Positions 33,127 to 43,996 of a DNA stretch of 64,000 nt are shown here, piece by piece. Below the pieces are notes generated by a model. That model was given only the letters and a program-made list of their open reading frames with translations. It did not search any database and had not been told where the DNA came from. Source of the stretch: Guillardia theta CCMP2712 (taxonomy: Eukaryota > Cryptophyceae > Pyrenomonadales > Geminigeraceae); NCBI RefSeq assembly GCF_000315625.1, contig NW_005434604.1:11643-75642 (forward strand), given 5' to 3'. Numbering within the stretch: position 1 is the stretch's first letter; each line of letters opens with the position of its first letter. Both the position numbers and the translations under genes were made by a program.

Positions 33127-33281
33127 TGATTTTTTTTGTAATGAGAGTTGTTATTTGAAAATTGGTTTTCTTCAAAACTATTTCTAAAAGTTTGGTGTTG
33201 ATTGTTCCCTTTGTAATCCCAGCTTGATCATTTATGTTCTTTTTGTGTGATCAGTATATATTGCATGAGCTTCAATATTAG

Positions 33282-34579
33282 ATGCTAAGGAAAAAGAGCG
33301 CGACGATGAATGCGATCATGAGCAAAACATCACTGTGTGCAGGCTGCCTATTTTCCATCTTGTTGACTGTCAGGTGCACCGAGCTCTGCCCGCACGGGAC
33401 CTTTGCGGACGCGGTGACGGGCATGCCGATCAACCTGCTGGGGGGCTGCGTCTTTGCCCTGATCCAACCAAGGCGGGCCCTGGTTGATCGTGGAGTGCCG
33501 CAATACCTGGACCCCAGTGACCTGGAGGACGCACGTTTGCACAATTCGATCCCATCTCCAGCGCTCTTTCAACTCGCGGGCGCCAACCTCCTTTTCTCCC
33601 CCCCCAGCGTTCAGTCACAGGACGGCTGATGCAGACTTTTCCCCCTCACCTTGAGTGGCGGGCGCACTTATCTCAGGTTCAGGCAGCTCTCCTCCGGGCT
33701 CATGGCAGCTACACGGTGGAGCTCTATCCCCCCGAGGCAGCGAGTCAGTCTTCTACCCCGTTCCCCCTGGAGCCCCTCCTTCGGAAGACTCAAAACCCAC
33801 AGCGGCGCTTGCAATACTCTCTGATGGAGGCCACCAACGTTCACCCTTCCAACCAGTGTCCCATCCACCTCGCACGAGGGGTCGATCGCTTCCTGCATGG
33901 GCTACCCCCGGCTAAGCTGCCTCCCACCTGTGATCGTTGTGCTACAGCTCTAGATGCATCGGCGGGAAGCAGTGTCTCTCATTTGGCCAATTGTCGTCAT
34001 CGCGCTGCTCTATGGACCACCGCACATGAGCAGTGTACTGTGGTTCTTCGCGACATTTGTGTGGAAGCTGGTATCGTCACGAAGCTCCATCAACAGGGAC
34101 TGCGACACACCCGGACCCTTGTTCCTCAGCATGGCCCCACCAACCGACACATGGGCGACCTTTGGCACCCTGGCCTCTCCACCCACACCTGGAATGGGCT
34201 GGTTCTGGACTTCACGATGACTCATCCCTACAACAGCAGCGGCAGCCCCGTCGGACTTTCTGTGCTCTCCGGCCCCGCCCAACAGAAGATTTCCGATCAT
34301 CGCGCAAGTTATGGCACCCATCACCCACCGAAGGCCTTTCTTCCCTTCACTGAAGGTACGGATGGTCTTCTTCATGCTGACGCTTTGCGGTTTCTCTGGT
34401 ACCTGGCGGATCACCATGGAGCTACGCTGACAGCGGAGTGGGATGGATGCGCTCAGGAGGCGGTGTATGGGGACCCTGGCTTTCATCGTTTGCGTGCTCG
34501 TCTGTTTCGGCAGTATCGCTCTCGTATGGGTCTTGCCGTCCTCCTCGCAGGGGCCTTGCGCTACTGCTCTTTGTCCTGA
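33282..34579 (+). mobile_element. Non-LTR retrotransposon 3' fragment (end of reverse-transcriptase ORF with nuclease-like domain)
   Basis: The main frame, 33629-34579 (316 aa), has a zinc-knuckle-like CDRCATALDASAGSSVSHL with a following ANCRH, then GDLWHPG and LVLDFTMTHPYN about 20 residues later. This is the pattern of the restriction-endonuclease-like domain at the C-terminus of some LINE polyproteins. No reverse-transcriptase core (such as a YADD box) is present, so the copy is 5'-truncated. A short upstream frame (33282-33629) contains ALVDRGVPQYLDPSDLEDA and may be further element sequence or captured DNA. AATAAA occurs at about 34737, after the frame ends, as expected for an element 3' end. 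Confidence 0.55.
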
Positions 34580-35034
34580 TCCTTGTTCCCCTGCTTGTCG
34601 TGCATGCCGTCGCTTGCGTGGTTGGTGTAGCGGTTTTCGCTGCCTCCTTCGTTTCCTAGTATTTTATTGAGGCGGGTTTTAAGGCTTTATCCTCCCCCTC
34701 CTTTGTTTGCTCCGGTTTGCCCTTCTTTTTCAGTCAATAAAAAAGGAATTTGTTCAGCAGCAGCCATCTATGGGTTTGTGAACGATTCGGAGGGGAAGGA
34801 GGGGGAAGGGAGGGGAAGCAGAGAACGGGGAAAATAACTTAGTAACAACGTAGGGAAGAAATTAAAGGAACAATCATGGGAATGGAGAGGAGAGGATTGT
34901 GATGAGTTGGAGAGGGTAGCTAAGGGATACAAAGACTATTGGGTCTGAAGTACGAGGGATGGTACTGCTAAAGATCTCGAGCGACAACCCGGAAAACTTT
35001 ACCGGCATTGTAGTTGAACGCTGCAACAGGAAAG
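34580..35034. other. Element 3' flank and intergenic DNA
   Basis: Contains the AATAAA site of the retroelement and a GGGAAGGAGGGGGAAGGG tract at 34790-34815. No gene was seen. Confidence 0.5.
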
Positions 35035-36738
35035 ATGGAAGACGGAGAAGGATGGGCGTGGCTGAAGGACAAGTCCAGGTGAGTTCCAGTTAGAATGAAT
35101 ATCAGGTTGCACCTGAATTTATCGTGTAGAGGAAATTCTGCCTCATCGCCAATTCCAACCCCCTTCCGATCATTGTCACCAACATCAGCTCCAGTGCCCT
35201 CCATGTCACCGCCACCACTACCAGGTCCGTCGCCAGCAGCTCGAGCAGCTGCCGCCAAAGTATCGGGCATGGTGAACCGAGACAAGCTCGAGCGAAGCAT
35301 CGAATACAAGGAGATACTGCCCAAGGCTGTGACACAAGCTTCTGAAAGCAAGAAGGATCCTCGTCAAGAGATATTGCACCTCTCAAGGCAAGTGACTCGT
35401 TATGCCTCTATGTTGGAGAGGAGTGTTCAAGACTTGGGTGAAACGCAAGTGGTGAGCAAATGGAAATACCATTCTGGATCTGCATCTGAATGTCAAGGGA
35501 CAGGTTCAAGGAGGCGCTTCGGGGAAGAAGGAAAGGTGGGAGGTGCTGGGCTCGTTTGCCTTGATGATCCTTCCACAGGGGATCGCTCAAGATGAACGAC
35601 CTTGTCCAGTTCGGGTTACAGTCGATACCCCTCCGTGCTGTGATCCAAGTAGTTGGGCATTTCCTTTTGCAGAAAGAAAGGCATTGCTTGATCAACTTAG
35701 CAAGTGTGTCACACAGTGTGAGAGACGTAAGTCGATGACTGGCTTGACTGAGATGGCGCTGAATGCCTCTCCCGCAGCATCTTGTTCCGCTGTTGATCCT
35801 ATACAAATGGGAAAAACTGCAGACCGCAAAACAGATGGCAGAGGCGGTGAATATGGATGCCATAACATCTACGCAAGTCCCTCAGGTAAGATAGAATATG
35901 CCGGCCTGGAGGGTGATGGATACCTAGCAGGGGCTTCGTGCAGCAGTTTCGAGTGGAGTGACGGCTGTGACAAAGGTCAAGCTTGGCATTTCTCAACTAC
36001 GAATGCAATGCTGACCATCAAGCCAGGGGCTGATGTCAATTAGGATTGGTGAGCATGCGTCGCTCCAGGTGATTGTGTTCCACGTGTGGTATGATGGTTC
36101 TGACTTTCATCAAGACAAAAGTGGAGGAGCTTGAAGATCTTGTTAACGGTCTCAAGAAAGAGAGAGAGCAGCTCTACGCACAGGTCAGGAGTGCCATGCG
36201 GGTTTTCAGCCACTGAGGATTGCAAAGATACAAGCAGATGCATTGATTAAGAAATTTCAAGATCAGAAAATCAAGGATTTAGAGGTAGGAGGCTTTTCAA
36301 AGGTTGTGAGATTCCAAGTTGTGTTGCCAGAATACAAAGAAGGATCCTTCCCTGCAAGCTTCAGAATCGACGATGAGAGCGCAGGAGCTCGAGAAATCTT
36401 GTGAAGAGCTGAGGTTATACTTACTTGTTCCGTCCCCCCAACGCAATTCCGCGCTCAACGTTCCAACAGGAATCAGCTGGCGGAGTCGGAGAGACAGCTG
36501 CAAGAGGAGAGAGCGAAGCGGAAGCAGGTGGCCCCTGATAGCTTCCAAGGGTCCGATCATCTCCTGACGTTGATGTAGGAGGAAGAGCATTTCCAGCGGG
36601 CAAAGAAGGTTATTGCGGTCAGCGACATGTAGCAAGTGATGACTCTAGCTGCACTTGCAGGTACTTGCGGCCGAGGTGCACAAGCTGAGGCAGCAGGTCG
36701 GTCTGAATGGAAACGGGAATGGAAGCGCCTCCAAGTAG
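35035..36738 (+). CDS. Many-exon coiled-coil protein, unknown function
   Basis: Starts MEDGEGWAWLKDKS (35035-35078), then a Pro/Ala/Ser-rich linker and NRDKLERSIEYKEILPKAVT and QEILHLSRQVTRYASMLER (35106 to about 35451). Further small exons follow in phase: VQGGASGKKE, KMNDLVQFGLQSIPLRAV, RHCLINLASVSHSVRD and PLLILYKWEKLQTAKQMAEA. Then come clear coiled-coil exons: TKVEELEDLVNGLKKEREQ, IAKIQADALIKKFQDQKIKD, TMRAQELEKSCEELR, LAESERQLQEERAKRKQ, EEEHFQRAKKV and VLAAEVHKLRQQVGLNG, ending with TAG at 36736-36738. Exons average about 60 bases. No catalytic domain is visible; a scaffold or cytoskeletal role is the most that can be inferred. Confidence 0.6.
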
Positions 36739-36955
36739 TAAAGCATTCTTCCTTATTATGATCCGCTTCCCTTCACACCTTCTCGATTCGCACGCAACGT
36801 GTTGGCTCGGAAAGCACAACGGGACGGAGGTGTCCGTCTCTGCCATCACATTCATTCCTATCTTCAATCTTACTTGTGCTATGAACTTGTTTGTTACTAC
36901 AACGCCTCGAGCAGGCTCGAGAGCGACACGGCGGGCAGCTGCGAGATTGTTCTCA

Positions 36956-37336
36956 TCACGTCGGCTCCTGCCTCTTGTCCCATATCCTTTCTGCTAGCTG
37001 GAACAGCAGAATGATACCCACAACAGCGCCCACGAACGTCAAGAGGAACATCCAGGGAGGAACGCCCTCGAAGGCCGAAGGCTTCTGCACTGCTAGCATG
37101 CGTCTGGGCGGGACCTTGACAAAATGCTCTGCAGGCCGCAACCATTCAATGCCGTCCAAGGGAACGCCAGCATGCATGTTTCTTGCCGTCTCGAACGATC
37201 GAGCAGTCACCAGAGGAGGACCCTTCTGGACGTACACGTACTGCAACGTGGGACGATCTGGTTGACTTCTATGATATTCTATGGGGACATCTTCTGTTTC
37301 AAACAGCGTCAGGAAAGGGAGGGGGCCTCGTAGCAT
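36956..37336 (-). CDS. Small single-pass membrane protein, unknown function
   Basis: The frame from the ATG at 37336 reads MLRGPLPFLTLFETEDVPIE, then LQYVYVQKGPPLVTARSFET, EWLRPAEHFVKVPPRRM, and a C-terminal membrane segment (WMFLLTFVGAVVGIILLFQL) followed by a charged tail ending in a stop at 36956. An open frame continues upstream to a TTG at 37426, so an upstream exon or alternative start is possible. The arrangement (soluble part, one membrane span, short basic tail) is clean, but no family is recognised. Confidence 0.5.
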   Translation of the reverse strand: MLRGPLPFLTLFETEDVPIEYHRSQPDRPTLQYVYVQKGPPLVTARSFETARNMHAGVPLDGIEWLRPAEHFVKVPPRRMLAVQKPSAFEGVPPWMFLLTFVGAVVGIILLFQLAERIWDKRQEPT

Positions 37337-38163
37337 TTCGCCTTGCCTGTGTTTTGCTGCCTCGAGTCTACTGCTCCCGCGAACAGAACCAGGACCAATA
37401 GAACGTTGGGGAGCCAACTTCGACAACAGCCTGCTAGGATACGAAACACATGTCAGCTGCCATGTTCACGTTCTCGGAGACACGGAAGAACAGCAACTCA
37501 TTCACGAGTTCCACGCAAGTATTACGAAGTCTGCTAAACACGCAACATGGACATGGCAGAGTCTGCTCCTTCGCATCTACATGATCGCCCCTCCACGCTC
37601 ACAACCGCCTCACCTGCTGCCATGGCGCCCCTTCGCTGGGTTTAGTTCAGCAACCTAATCATCGATACCGGCCCGGGCCCCGGCGTCACTGGCTGGTTGA
37701 CCAATAATTATAATCGTCCTTTTTGAAATTTTCCCGCCGCCATGGCGGGCGTAGGGTTCGGCGGCCGGGCAAGGTAGGCTGATTCGGCCATGCTGGTGGT
37801 GGATGGGTTGCCGCAGTCCTGCGCTTTAGTGTGAGAGATGGAAATCTTGTCTTGTGATTCAAGTACGAGCGAATAATGCAGTTGTGTGTGCATGGAATGG
37901 ATTGGAGGCGGTTTCGTCCAATTTCAGATATTGGTCTTCGGCTCTATCACTGACAGTTTGGTCATCGGAGCAGGGAGATGCCCATCTTCTTTCCTCTCTT
38001 GTTTTTGATGACGGTGATACGTCTGATGGCTGAAAGGAAGCGTGCTGAACTGTTTGGCAGGTGGTCTTTCTTCCAACCTCCCGATCTCTCGAGTCTCAGA
38101 GGACGCAGGGTGAAGGATGTTTGCAGCAGTTAGATGGTGATCCTTATTTCGTGATCAGGTTGC
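37337..38163. other. Intergenic region with a CCGGCCCGGGCCCCGG island
   Basis: No gene recognised. A GC palindrome-like island lies at 37668-37683. Possible 5' exons of the following gene may be present near 38060-38160. Confidence 0.4.
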
Positions 38164-39090
38164 ATGTCGTTCATTCCCGTCAAGCATTTACTCCCCGGAC
38201 ACGACCGATCCTCAAAGTCGGCTGTCAACTCACGACGAGTCGGATGCAGATCGCTGCAGTCTAACGATGGGCAGGATGAGGTTGACAGCGCCGCGCAATG
38301 GCAGGGTGGAGACGAGAGGCGAAGAGCGATGCAAGAGAAGCTGGCGAAGTGGAAGGAGGAGGCCGAGCTTGCTCGCCTCCGTGATCCCGACAGCGCTGTG
38401 ACGAGGGCAGCAAAGATGTTTGAGAACGGCGAGAACGAGTTCCTCTCCAACACTTCCCCTCGGGGGATGGCTGTGAACAGGATGGTGAAGCTGAAGGATA
38501 CCGAGCGGAGGTATGAGATCTCGTCTGATTTGCGGAAGAAGAGGCTGGAGGAGCTGAGCACGGCCGGCTCAAAGCTGCAGGACAAGAAGAGTGAGACGCA
38601 GGAGCAGTTCGAGCAGTTTGCGCAGACCTACGACTCCCCAACAGACATTGACGAGCTTGAAAGAGAAGCCATGGATCGCAGGCCAACCACCAAGATCACG
38701 TCGAAGCTGGAGGTATGGCGCAAGGCAGCAGAGGATGCGCGATCCAAGGATGTCCGAAGGCTCCTCTTCGATCTGCTCACTGGGACCTTCTACGGGGTGG
38801 CTTACGTGATTGGATGGATCTTGAGGAAGCCAATCAATTTGTCGCCAAGAGCAGGGACGCCCAAAGTTGTCGACCCAGGCGAACTTCTTGAAATGTGAGA
38901 GAGCTTCAGAGCAGTTCTGCCTGTTCCTTTTTCACTATTTGATGTGTCAGGAGGATGAATATGAGAGGCAGCGCCGATTACTATCAAACGATGGCCGATG
39001 AGGTTTGCCTTGCTCTCTCTTTCGTGTTTTTCGTCATAACCTCGTGTGCAGGAAAGCGTCTTCCTTCAGAACAAACTGAAATCAAAGTAG
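38164..39090 (+). CDS. Predicted membrane protein with a long helical domain, possibly organelle-targeted
   Basis: Three exons (38164-38894, 38951-39002 and 39052-39090) close in phase, giving 273 residues. A basic, Ser-rich N-terminus (MSFIPVKHLLPGHDRSSKSA) could be a transit peptide. It is followed by a charged helical region (RRRAMQEKLAKWKEEAELAR, KKRLEELSTAGSKLQDKKS), then one membrane segment (LLTGTFYGVAYVIGWIL) near the C-terminus. The small last exons give MRGSADYYQTMADE and SVFLQNKLKSK. No known family is recognised. An upstream exon carrying a signal peptide cannot be excluded. Confidence 0.6.
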
Positions 39091-39109
39091 AGCCCGTGTT
39101 CTCCCTTTT

Positions 39110-39613
39110 CATGACGCTCCCTGACGCTCCGCATCCGAATCAGCTGGGGAAAGAAGAGTCAGAAAGGCTCGTCTCTTCAGCTCAAGAACAAGTGATGCAT
39201 CCTGTGAAAATTCTGCAGCAAGTGAACTCCTGCCATGCAGGGTCATCGCTCTCATCTCCGAGGACGACGGGCAGGCCCTCGAAGAGCTGCTGAGAGACTC
39301 GGTCGACTCCCCTCAGGTGGAGCGATTCTGTGCCTGCAGCGGGATGACGCGCTGCTAGGACTATCAGACTATGCTGGGCTTTAGTGATTCGCCCTCCTTC
39401 CTCCCCCTGGCCATCGCGATCAAGCAGAATCGGCCTTATGCATTGGAGGTGAGCATGTTTCTGTCGAGGGGAGGGAGGTTGACGGCAGGACAGGTTCTCT
39501 TGAAGGCAGGGAGCAACATGAAGGCTGTGGATGAGGCGGGTCGCTCCATGCTCGAGCTGGCTCGGGAGGTGGGGAATGCGGAGATGGAGAAGCTTGTCAG
39601 CGAGTACATGTAG
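39110..39613 (+). CDS. Short ankyrin-repeat-like protein
   Basis: Exons read VIALISEDDGQALEELLRD, then SFLPLAIAIKQNRPYALE, then VLLKAGSNMKAVDEAGRSML, LELAREVGNAEMEKLVSEY and a stop at 39613. The pattern resembles two or three ankyrin repeats (helix-turn-helix with LLKAG and LELA signatures). The start is uncertain (an ATG at 39110 or 39195). Intron positions between 39190 and 39490 have short GT-AG candidates but not every phase was settled. It sits just before the assembly gap. Confidence 0.45.
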
Positions 39614-39825
39614 GAGGGAGGATTGAGCTCTCCCCTTTATGTCTATGTGCATTGAAATTTTTGTCATTTATCGCATGATGCCTGGCATCGCTAAAGTTTT
39701 CCTCCTCCGCTCTCGCAAGTCGTCAAGCAGCTTCATGGAAGGAAGTTCTCCTGGTGGGAACCCTTGCTCTGCCAATCAGCATGCAAACAATGCTCATTCT
39801 CCCTCTCCCTCCCTCCTCCCCCCCC

Positions 39826-39925
39826 NNNNNNNNNNNNNNNNNNNNNNNNNNNNNNNNNNNNNNNNNNNNNNNNNNNNNNNNNNNNNNNNNNNNNNNNNNN
39901 NNNNNNNNNNNNNNNNNNNNNNNNN
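39826..39925. other. Assembly gap (100 N)
   Basis: Exactly 100 N bases, a conventional size for a gap of unknown length. It lies inside a CCCTCC repeat, which probably broke the assembly. Confidence 0.98.
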
Positions 39926-40014
39926 CCCCTCCCTCCCTCCCTCCCTCCCTCCCCTCCCTCCCCTCCCCCTCCCTCCCCCTCCCTCCCTCCCCTCCCTCCC
40001 TCCCTCCCTCTCCC
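39926..40014. repeat. CCCTCC repeat flanking the gap
   Basis: (CCCT)n and (CCCTCC)n tract continuing from the other side of the gap. Confidence 0.9.
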
Positions 40015-40206
40015 TTCACCTTGTCCATCGACTTGCATGGCGTAGTCTGGGACTTCTGACAGTGAGCATTCTTCATGTCCTACCAGTCGCTGCGCTTCAA
40101 GTCAGGGAAAGAAGGAGAGGGGAGCGAGACAGCACGGTCGCGTTCATGCTGGCGGGGGCGAGGAAGGGATTGAACTTGCATATCGCTGCTCTGTCCTTGT
40201 AGTGGT

Positions 40207-40660
40207 CGATCTGGGGAGGCAAGTCATGCCTGCTCCTCTTCTTCCCCATCAGCAGCACACCTGTAGGAACAGATCGAGGTCTTCGTCCTCCGGAAAGCCG
40301 TTGACGCTCGCCAGGCCGACCCAGGAGGAGGAGACGACGCCTCCGCTCCAGCGCCAGTGAGGTTTGAAGGTTTCTGCTGCAGCAGCAGATCAGTCGGCAA
40401 CATGCAGCTGCTCTTCCTCGCCTTGTGCGTCGGCAGGAAACAGCGGCAGGGCCTCGTCAAGGAGCTTGACCCTGCTCAGGTCCCGGAGCCCCTCCTCCTG
40501 CAGCTGAACTGCTCTCTCGGGATATGACAAGATTGCGTTGATCGTCTACAGAAGCGTCACCACAGCTCTTCGCTCTCATCCTCGAGTGTCTTACAGTTGT
40601 CTTCATCTCCTCCCCGAGCTCGCATGAGGGGCAGAACCACCTCAACGTCCTACGGGAGAT
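40207..40660 (-). CDS. Possible armadillo-like coding fragment
   Basis: Minus frames give VEVVLPLMRARGGDEDN and INAILSYPERAVQLQEEGLR with DLSRVKLLDEALPLF following, reminiscent of armadillo-type repeats (a position with QEEGLR then LSRV). The phase between the two exons does not close, and the segment overlaps the end of the GT2 gene. It may be a fragment of a gene lost in the assembly gap. Confidence 0.25.
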
Positions 40661-42954
40661 CAAGGGTGAACATGTTCAAGTGACCGTGGAAGGAATCGAA
40701 CTCCTCACCTCTCAACAAAATCGCTGCCAAGATGAACGCAGCCAGTGACAAAAGTGATAACGCTGCTCCTGCCAGGAGGACCTCTCTCGTTCAGTGCATG
40801 CGGACGTGACCGGAAACATCTCAGTCACCTCGTCTCTCGCAAGACCTTGTTCAGCGATGCCCCGATGTTTGAACAATCCACTGAATTCACCGTGTAAGAC
40901 CAAACAGAGGATTGGCCTCCTCAACGTTTGAAAACAAATACCTACGACAACGTTCACGGTAGTCAAATCTCCCCTGATCACTTCAGCCTCCTCTTCCGAG
41001 CATGCCGAGAAGAAAGCCTCCCATGAAGTTTTCTTTCCCTTGCCTACTGTCTGAGCTTGCAGAGAGGACAAGAGGCTGTAAGACACGGTAAGTCAGTTGA
41101 GCAATCCCACCCCGGTCGTCAGTAGCATCACCTTTCTACAGCTGATCGGCTCCTCGTGAAGCCTCCCAACGGCGGCACGATGAAGCTGATGGAGTGGAGC
41201 TTGTGGCGGAGGAGGTCGAAATTCTCGTACGGATGCTTCACCATCTCGCTCGGTGGGTCGAAGTCGGGGATCACGTGCCATTCGTGCAGCATCCTCAAAG
41301 CGCCGATCTCAGCAAAGTAGCCGTAACCTTGCCAAGGGCGTCAAGGGTGGAGGTCGGGTTCAGAAAGACAGGAACAGGTTCACACCTTTCTCCTCGAACC
41401 ATCCCTGTGAGACGCGTCACAACCCACTCCAACAGCAGCAGCACAGCACGCAACCTCCAGGATTGGGATCCTCCAGTTGTCCAGCTGCTCGAAGAGCCCG
41501 GGAGTGAAGAAGTCGGAGTACCCGTCGAACCAAGAAGAGGGAACAGTCGCTACTCGCTCGCCCACCGTGTCCAGGGAGCCCGAGTACCGCACGTTGATCT
41601 CTCCTGCTGCTCGTCAGCTGGACAGGTCGCAGTCAGTCCTCAGGCAATAATGACCTATCGGCTTGTCCGGGAGCTGAATTCTTTCAAAACACTTGTACCA
41701 GGCCTGTCATGTTCTACATGTTCAACTGATATTCGTATACCTCGATGCTACCTGCTTGAGAATGAAATTTCTCCAATCAACGAATTGAAAGTGTAGGAGA
41801 CCAATCTGTTCATGCAATTCAATATACCTCCTTCACACACCTGCTCTTTCTCTGCTAATCCTCTCTCCATCAAACTCCCTGACGCACTGCCTGCCCTCTC
41901 CTCTTCTCAAATCACCTCGATGTCTCTCAGCAAAACACTCCCTCGGAACAGCTCCTGCAATGAAATCAGCCTCTCATCTCACTTATGCGCATCTCTACCT
42001 CTGGAATCCGACGGGTGTGAATGAATTCTCCCTCATACCAGGAAGTCCCATCATCTGAATCTTATCTTCAGCCTCCCTCCCCTTTCTCCCCCCTGCGCTA
42101 CCTCGGAAGATACAAGGCATCATTTGCGATCCCAGCACCTCTGCCATGACTGTGAAGTGAGAAAATTCCCATACAGCTCCTCCTCATGTACCATGAACGA
42201 TTCCCTCCCCGTCATACAGCCGGTCTATCCTGCGCGGCTCGTCAGCTCCGCAAGCACGCCTGCACACCGAAGAGGAGGGCTGAAAATCTTGCCTGTAGTA
42301 CTGTGTGCTCTTCCATAGCTGGATCCAGTGCAGTGCTATGTTCTGGCCGACCTGTCAAGTTGTATCATGAGAATCATCCCAGGGCAGAGCTTGAAGAACC
42401 TCGAGGGAAAGAATCTGCTTCCTCAGCTCGTCATCCTCTGCAAGGTTTGCTGTGAACGCCTCGTCCTACACCTTGCGGTCATCATATGAACAAGCGCCAG
42501 AGCACGCCTGGATCCAACCGCGTCCAGCACGATGAAGTGTGTCCCCCCTACATCCCTCCCTGCCTCCAGCAGCATGTTGCGATCTGCAGTCTCGTTGCGT
42601 GACCAGCTGCCATCCTTGTCGATAGCATCAGGAGGGTCAGGACTCTTCCAAGTCAAGTACCTTGGTGATAATCCTTTCGACCCTACAGTCGCTTGCAAGG
42701 GACCTGACGACCTCAACCGTCCGGTCATCGGAGGAGTCGTCAAGCACGACGATGGAGTCGGTGAAGGCTGCGAGAGCTTGGAGGCAGAAGCCGATCCTCC
42801 TCTCCTCGTTCCTCACAGGAACCAGCCCCACGATCTTGAAAACTTCATCTGCATGCAAAATCACAATCATGAACAAGTCAGAAGTCGTCTTCATCCACAA
42901 CGTACTGGCAGCTTTTATTGTTCTTCCTCTGCCACGGCATTCCTTCCTCATCAT
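40642..42954 (-). CDS. GT2-family glycosyltransferase with C-terminal membrane segment
   Basis: The catalytic start reads KIVGLVPVRNEERRIGFCLQ, then SIVVLDDSSDDRTVEVVRSL. Two 45-50-base introns then place SWSRNETADRNMLLEAGRD, GTHFIVLDADEAFT (the DxD metal site, split by an intron) and NIALHWIQLWKSTQYYRQ in frame. Next come DSDDGTSWYEGEFIHTRRIP, LLHFQFVDWRNFILKQ, AWYKCFERIQLPDKPI and INVRYSGSLDTVGERVATVP. WFEEKGYGYFAEIGALRML follows. The order fits nucleotide-sugar-using GT2 enzymes that end in a W/FIH/HFQF/AWY block. The last exons give SWEAFFSACSEEEAEV and a membrane segment (SLLSLAAFILAAILL). The ATG at 42954 is one option for the start; an acidic upstream region may be extra coding. The acceptor is unknown. 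Confidence 0.7.
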
Positions 42955-43094
42955 CCTTTGCCTCGTCCTCCTCGTCCTCTTCGTCCTCCTCGTCCTCCTC
43001 GTCCTCCACCCTTAAATCCTTGCTTTCATAGTCGTCCTCGTTCATCCCTTCCTCCTCAACTTTCACATCTTCCTCTTCGTCCTCCCCATCCTCA

Positions 43095-43131
<37 letters not shown>

Positions 43132-43996
43132 TCTTCGCTTCCTTCTCCGCCTTCTTCTTCCTCACCTTCGCTAGCGACTGCGCATACCGCCAACACCACA
43201 ACGACCAGCGGGCGCATTCACCACCCTCATCCCCGCTCAACCTCCGGTCCAGGCTCCGGTCTGGCTCCGGTGCTGAGGCCCGGCTTTGAAAGCCTCAGTG
43301 AGTCCCGGGCCCGGGCTATCCGGGCTGCCACGGGTGTTCATCTCCACGACCGAGTGTGCGATCAGGACCATGTCATCGGGAAATGACAAGTTGATGGGAT
43401 GTTAAGGTGGATTTTCTTTTTCCAGTCATTTAAGATATCTAAAGACTAACAAAACGCCGAGACTAAAGGCAGAACAACCTAGCAACGAGCTCACTGGCAT
43501 GCCGTGATGGCTGAAAAAGCCAAAGACGCCACGACACGCTAGAGCCGGCCATGGTTCAAACCCTTCCCAACCTGTACGCGAACGCCTGGGGGGAGGAGCG
43601 AGGACAAGTCATGCTCTTGTCTTGCCCAGGTAACGTTTGCTTGCAGATATTGCGCAAGAATGTTTTCTGCTGCAAAAGTTGGATAGGCAAGTGGAAGAAG
43701 GTGCCTTCAATATCTGAAATGGGTAAAACACTCGTCCTGGAGTAGTAGCCTACTTGAGGTGGTCGCCTCCATGCCTTCTGGAAGCTCACCCACCCTGCCT
43801 ACTTTCACCAAGTAAAACTTTTGTGCTGCGGAACAGGCGGATGAATCATTTTTGTGAGCTCCCTCGTTCTTTCAAAGATGTGTTGTTTCTCTCCCCATGT
43901 GAAGGGGCAGCCTTTGTTACTGGCTGGCTTGATTCGAATCCCTAGGTATTTAAAGCACTTCGTCGGTGGTAGTTTCACAAACTCCTTGCCGAAGAA
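42955..43996. other. Region with GAC/GAG (acidic) repeats and a GC palindrome
   Basis: 42960-43140 is a (CTCGTC)/(TCCTCG) repeat that encodes runs of Asp and Glu on the minus strand and may be 5' coding or UTR of the GT2 gene. 43304-43315 is a CCCGGGCCCGGG palindrome. 43380-43996 has no convincing gene. Confidence 0.5.

Noticed and set aside
41194-41796. 200-aa plus-strand frame
   Set aside because: It lies opposite GT2 exons with clear family motifs, so it is a shadow frame.
42400-42670. Apparent frameshifts in the GT2 gene
   Set aside because: Introns of about 47 bases with GT-AG ends account for each frame change and join the conserved LDADEAFT and WIQLWKS motifs correctly.
43925-43950. 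tRNA T-arm-like GATTCGAATCCC
   Set aside because: No matching stem on either side and no acceptor or D-arm upstream; the GGTTCAAACCC near 43553 fails for the same reason.
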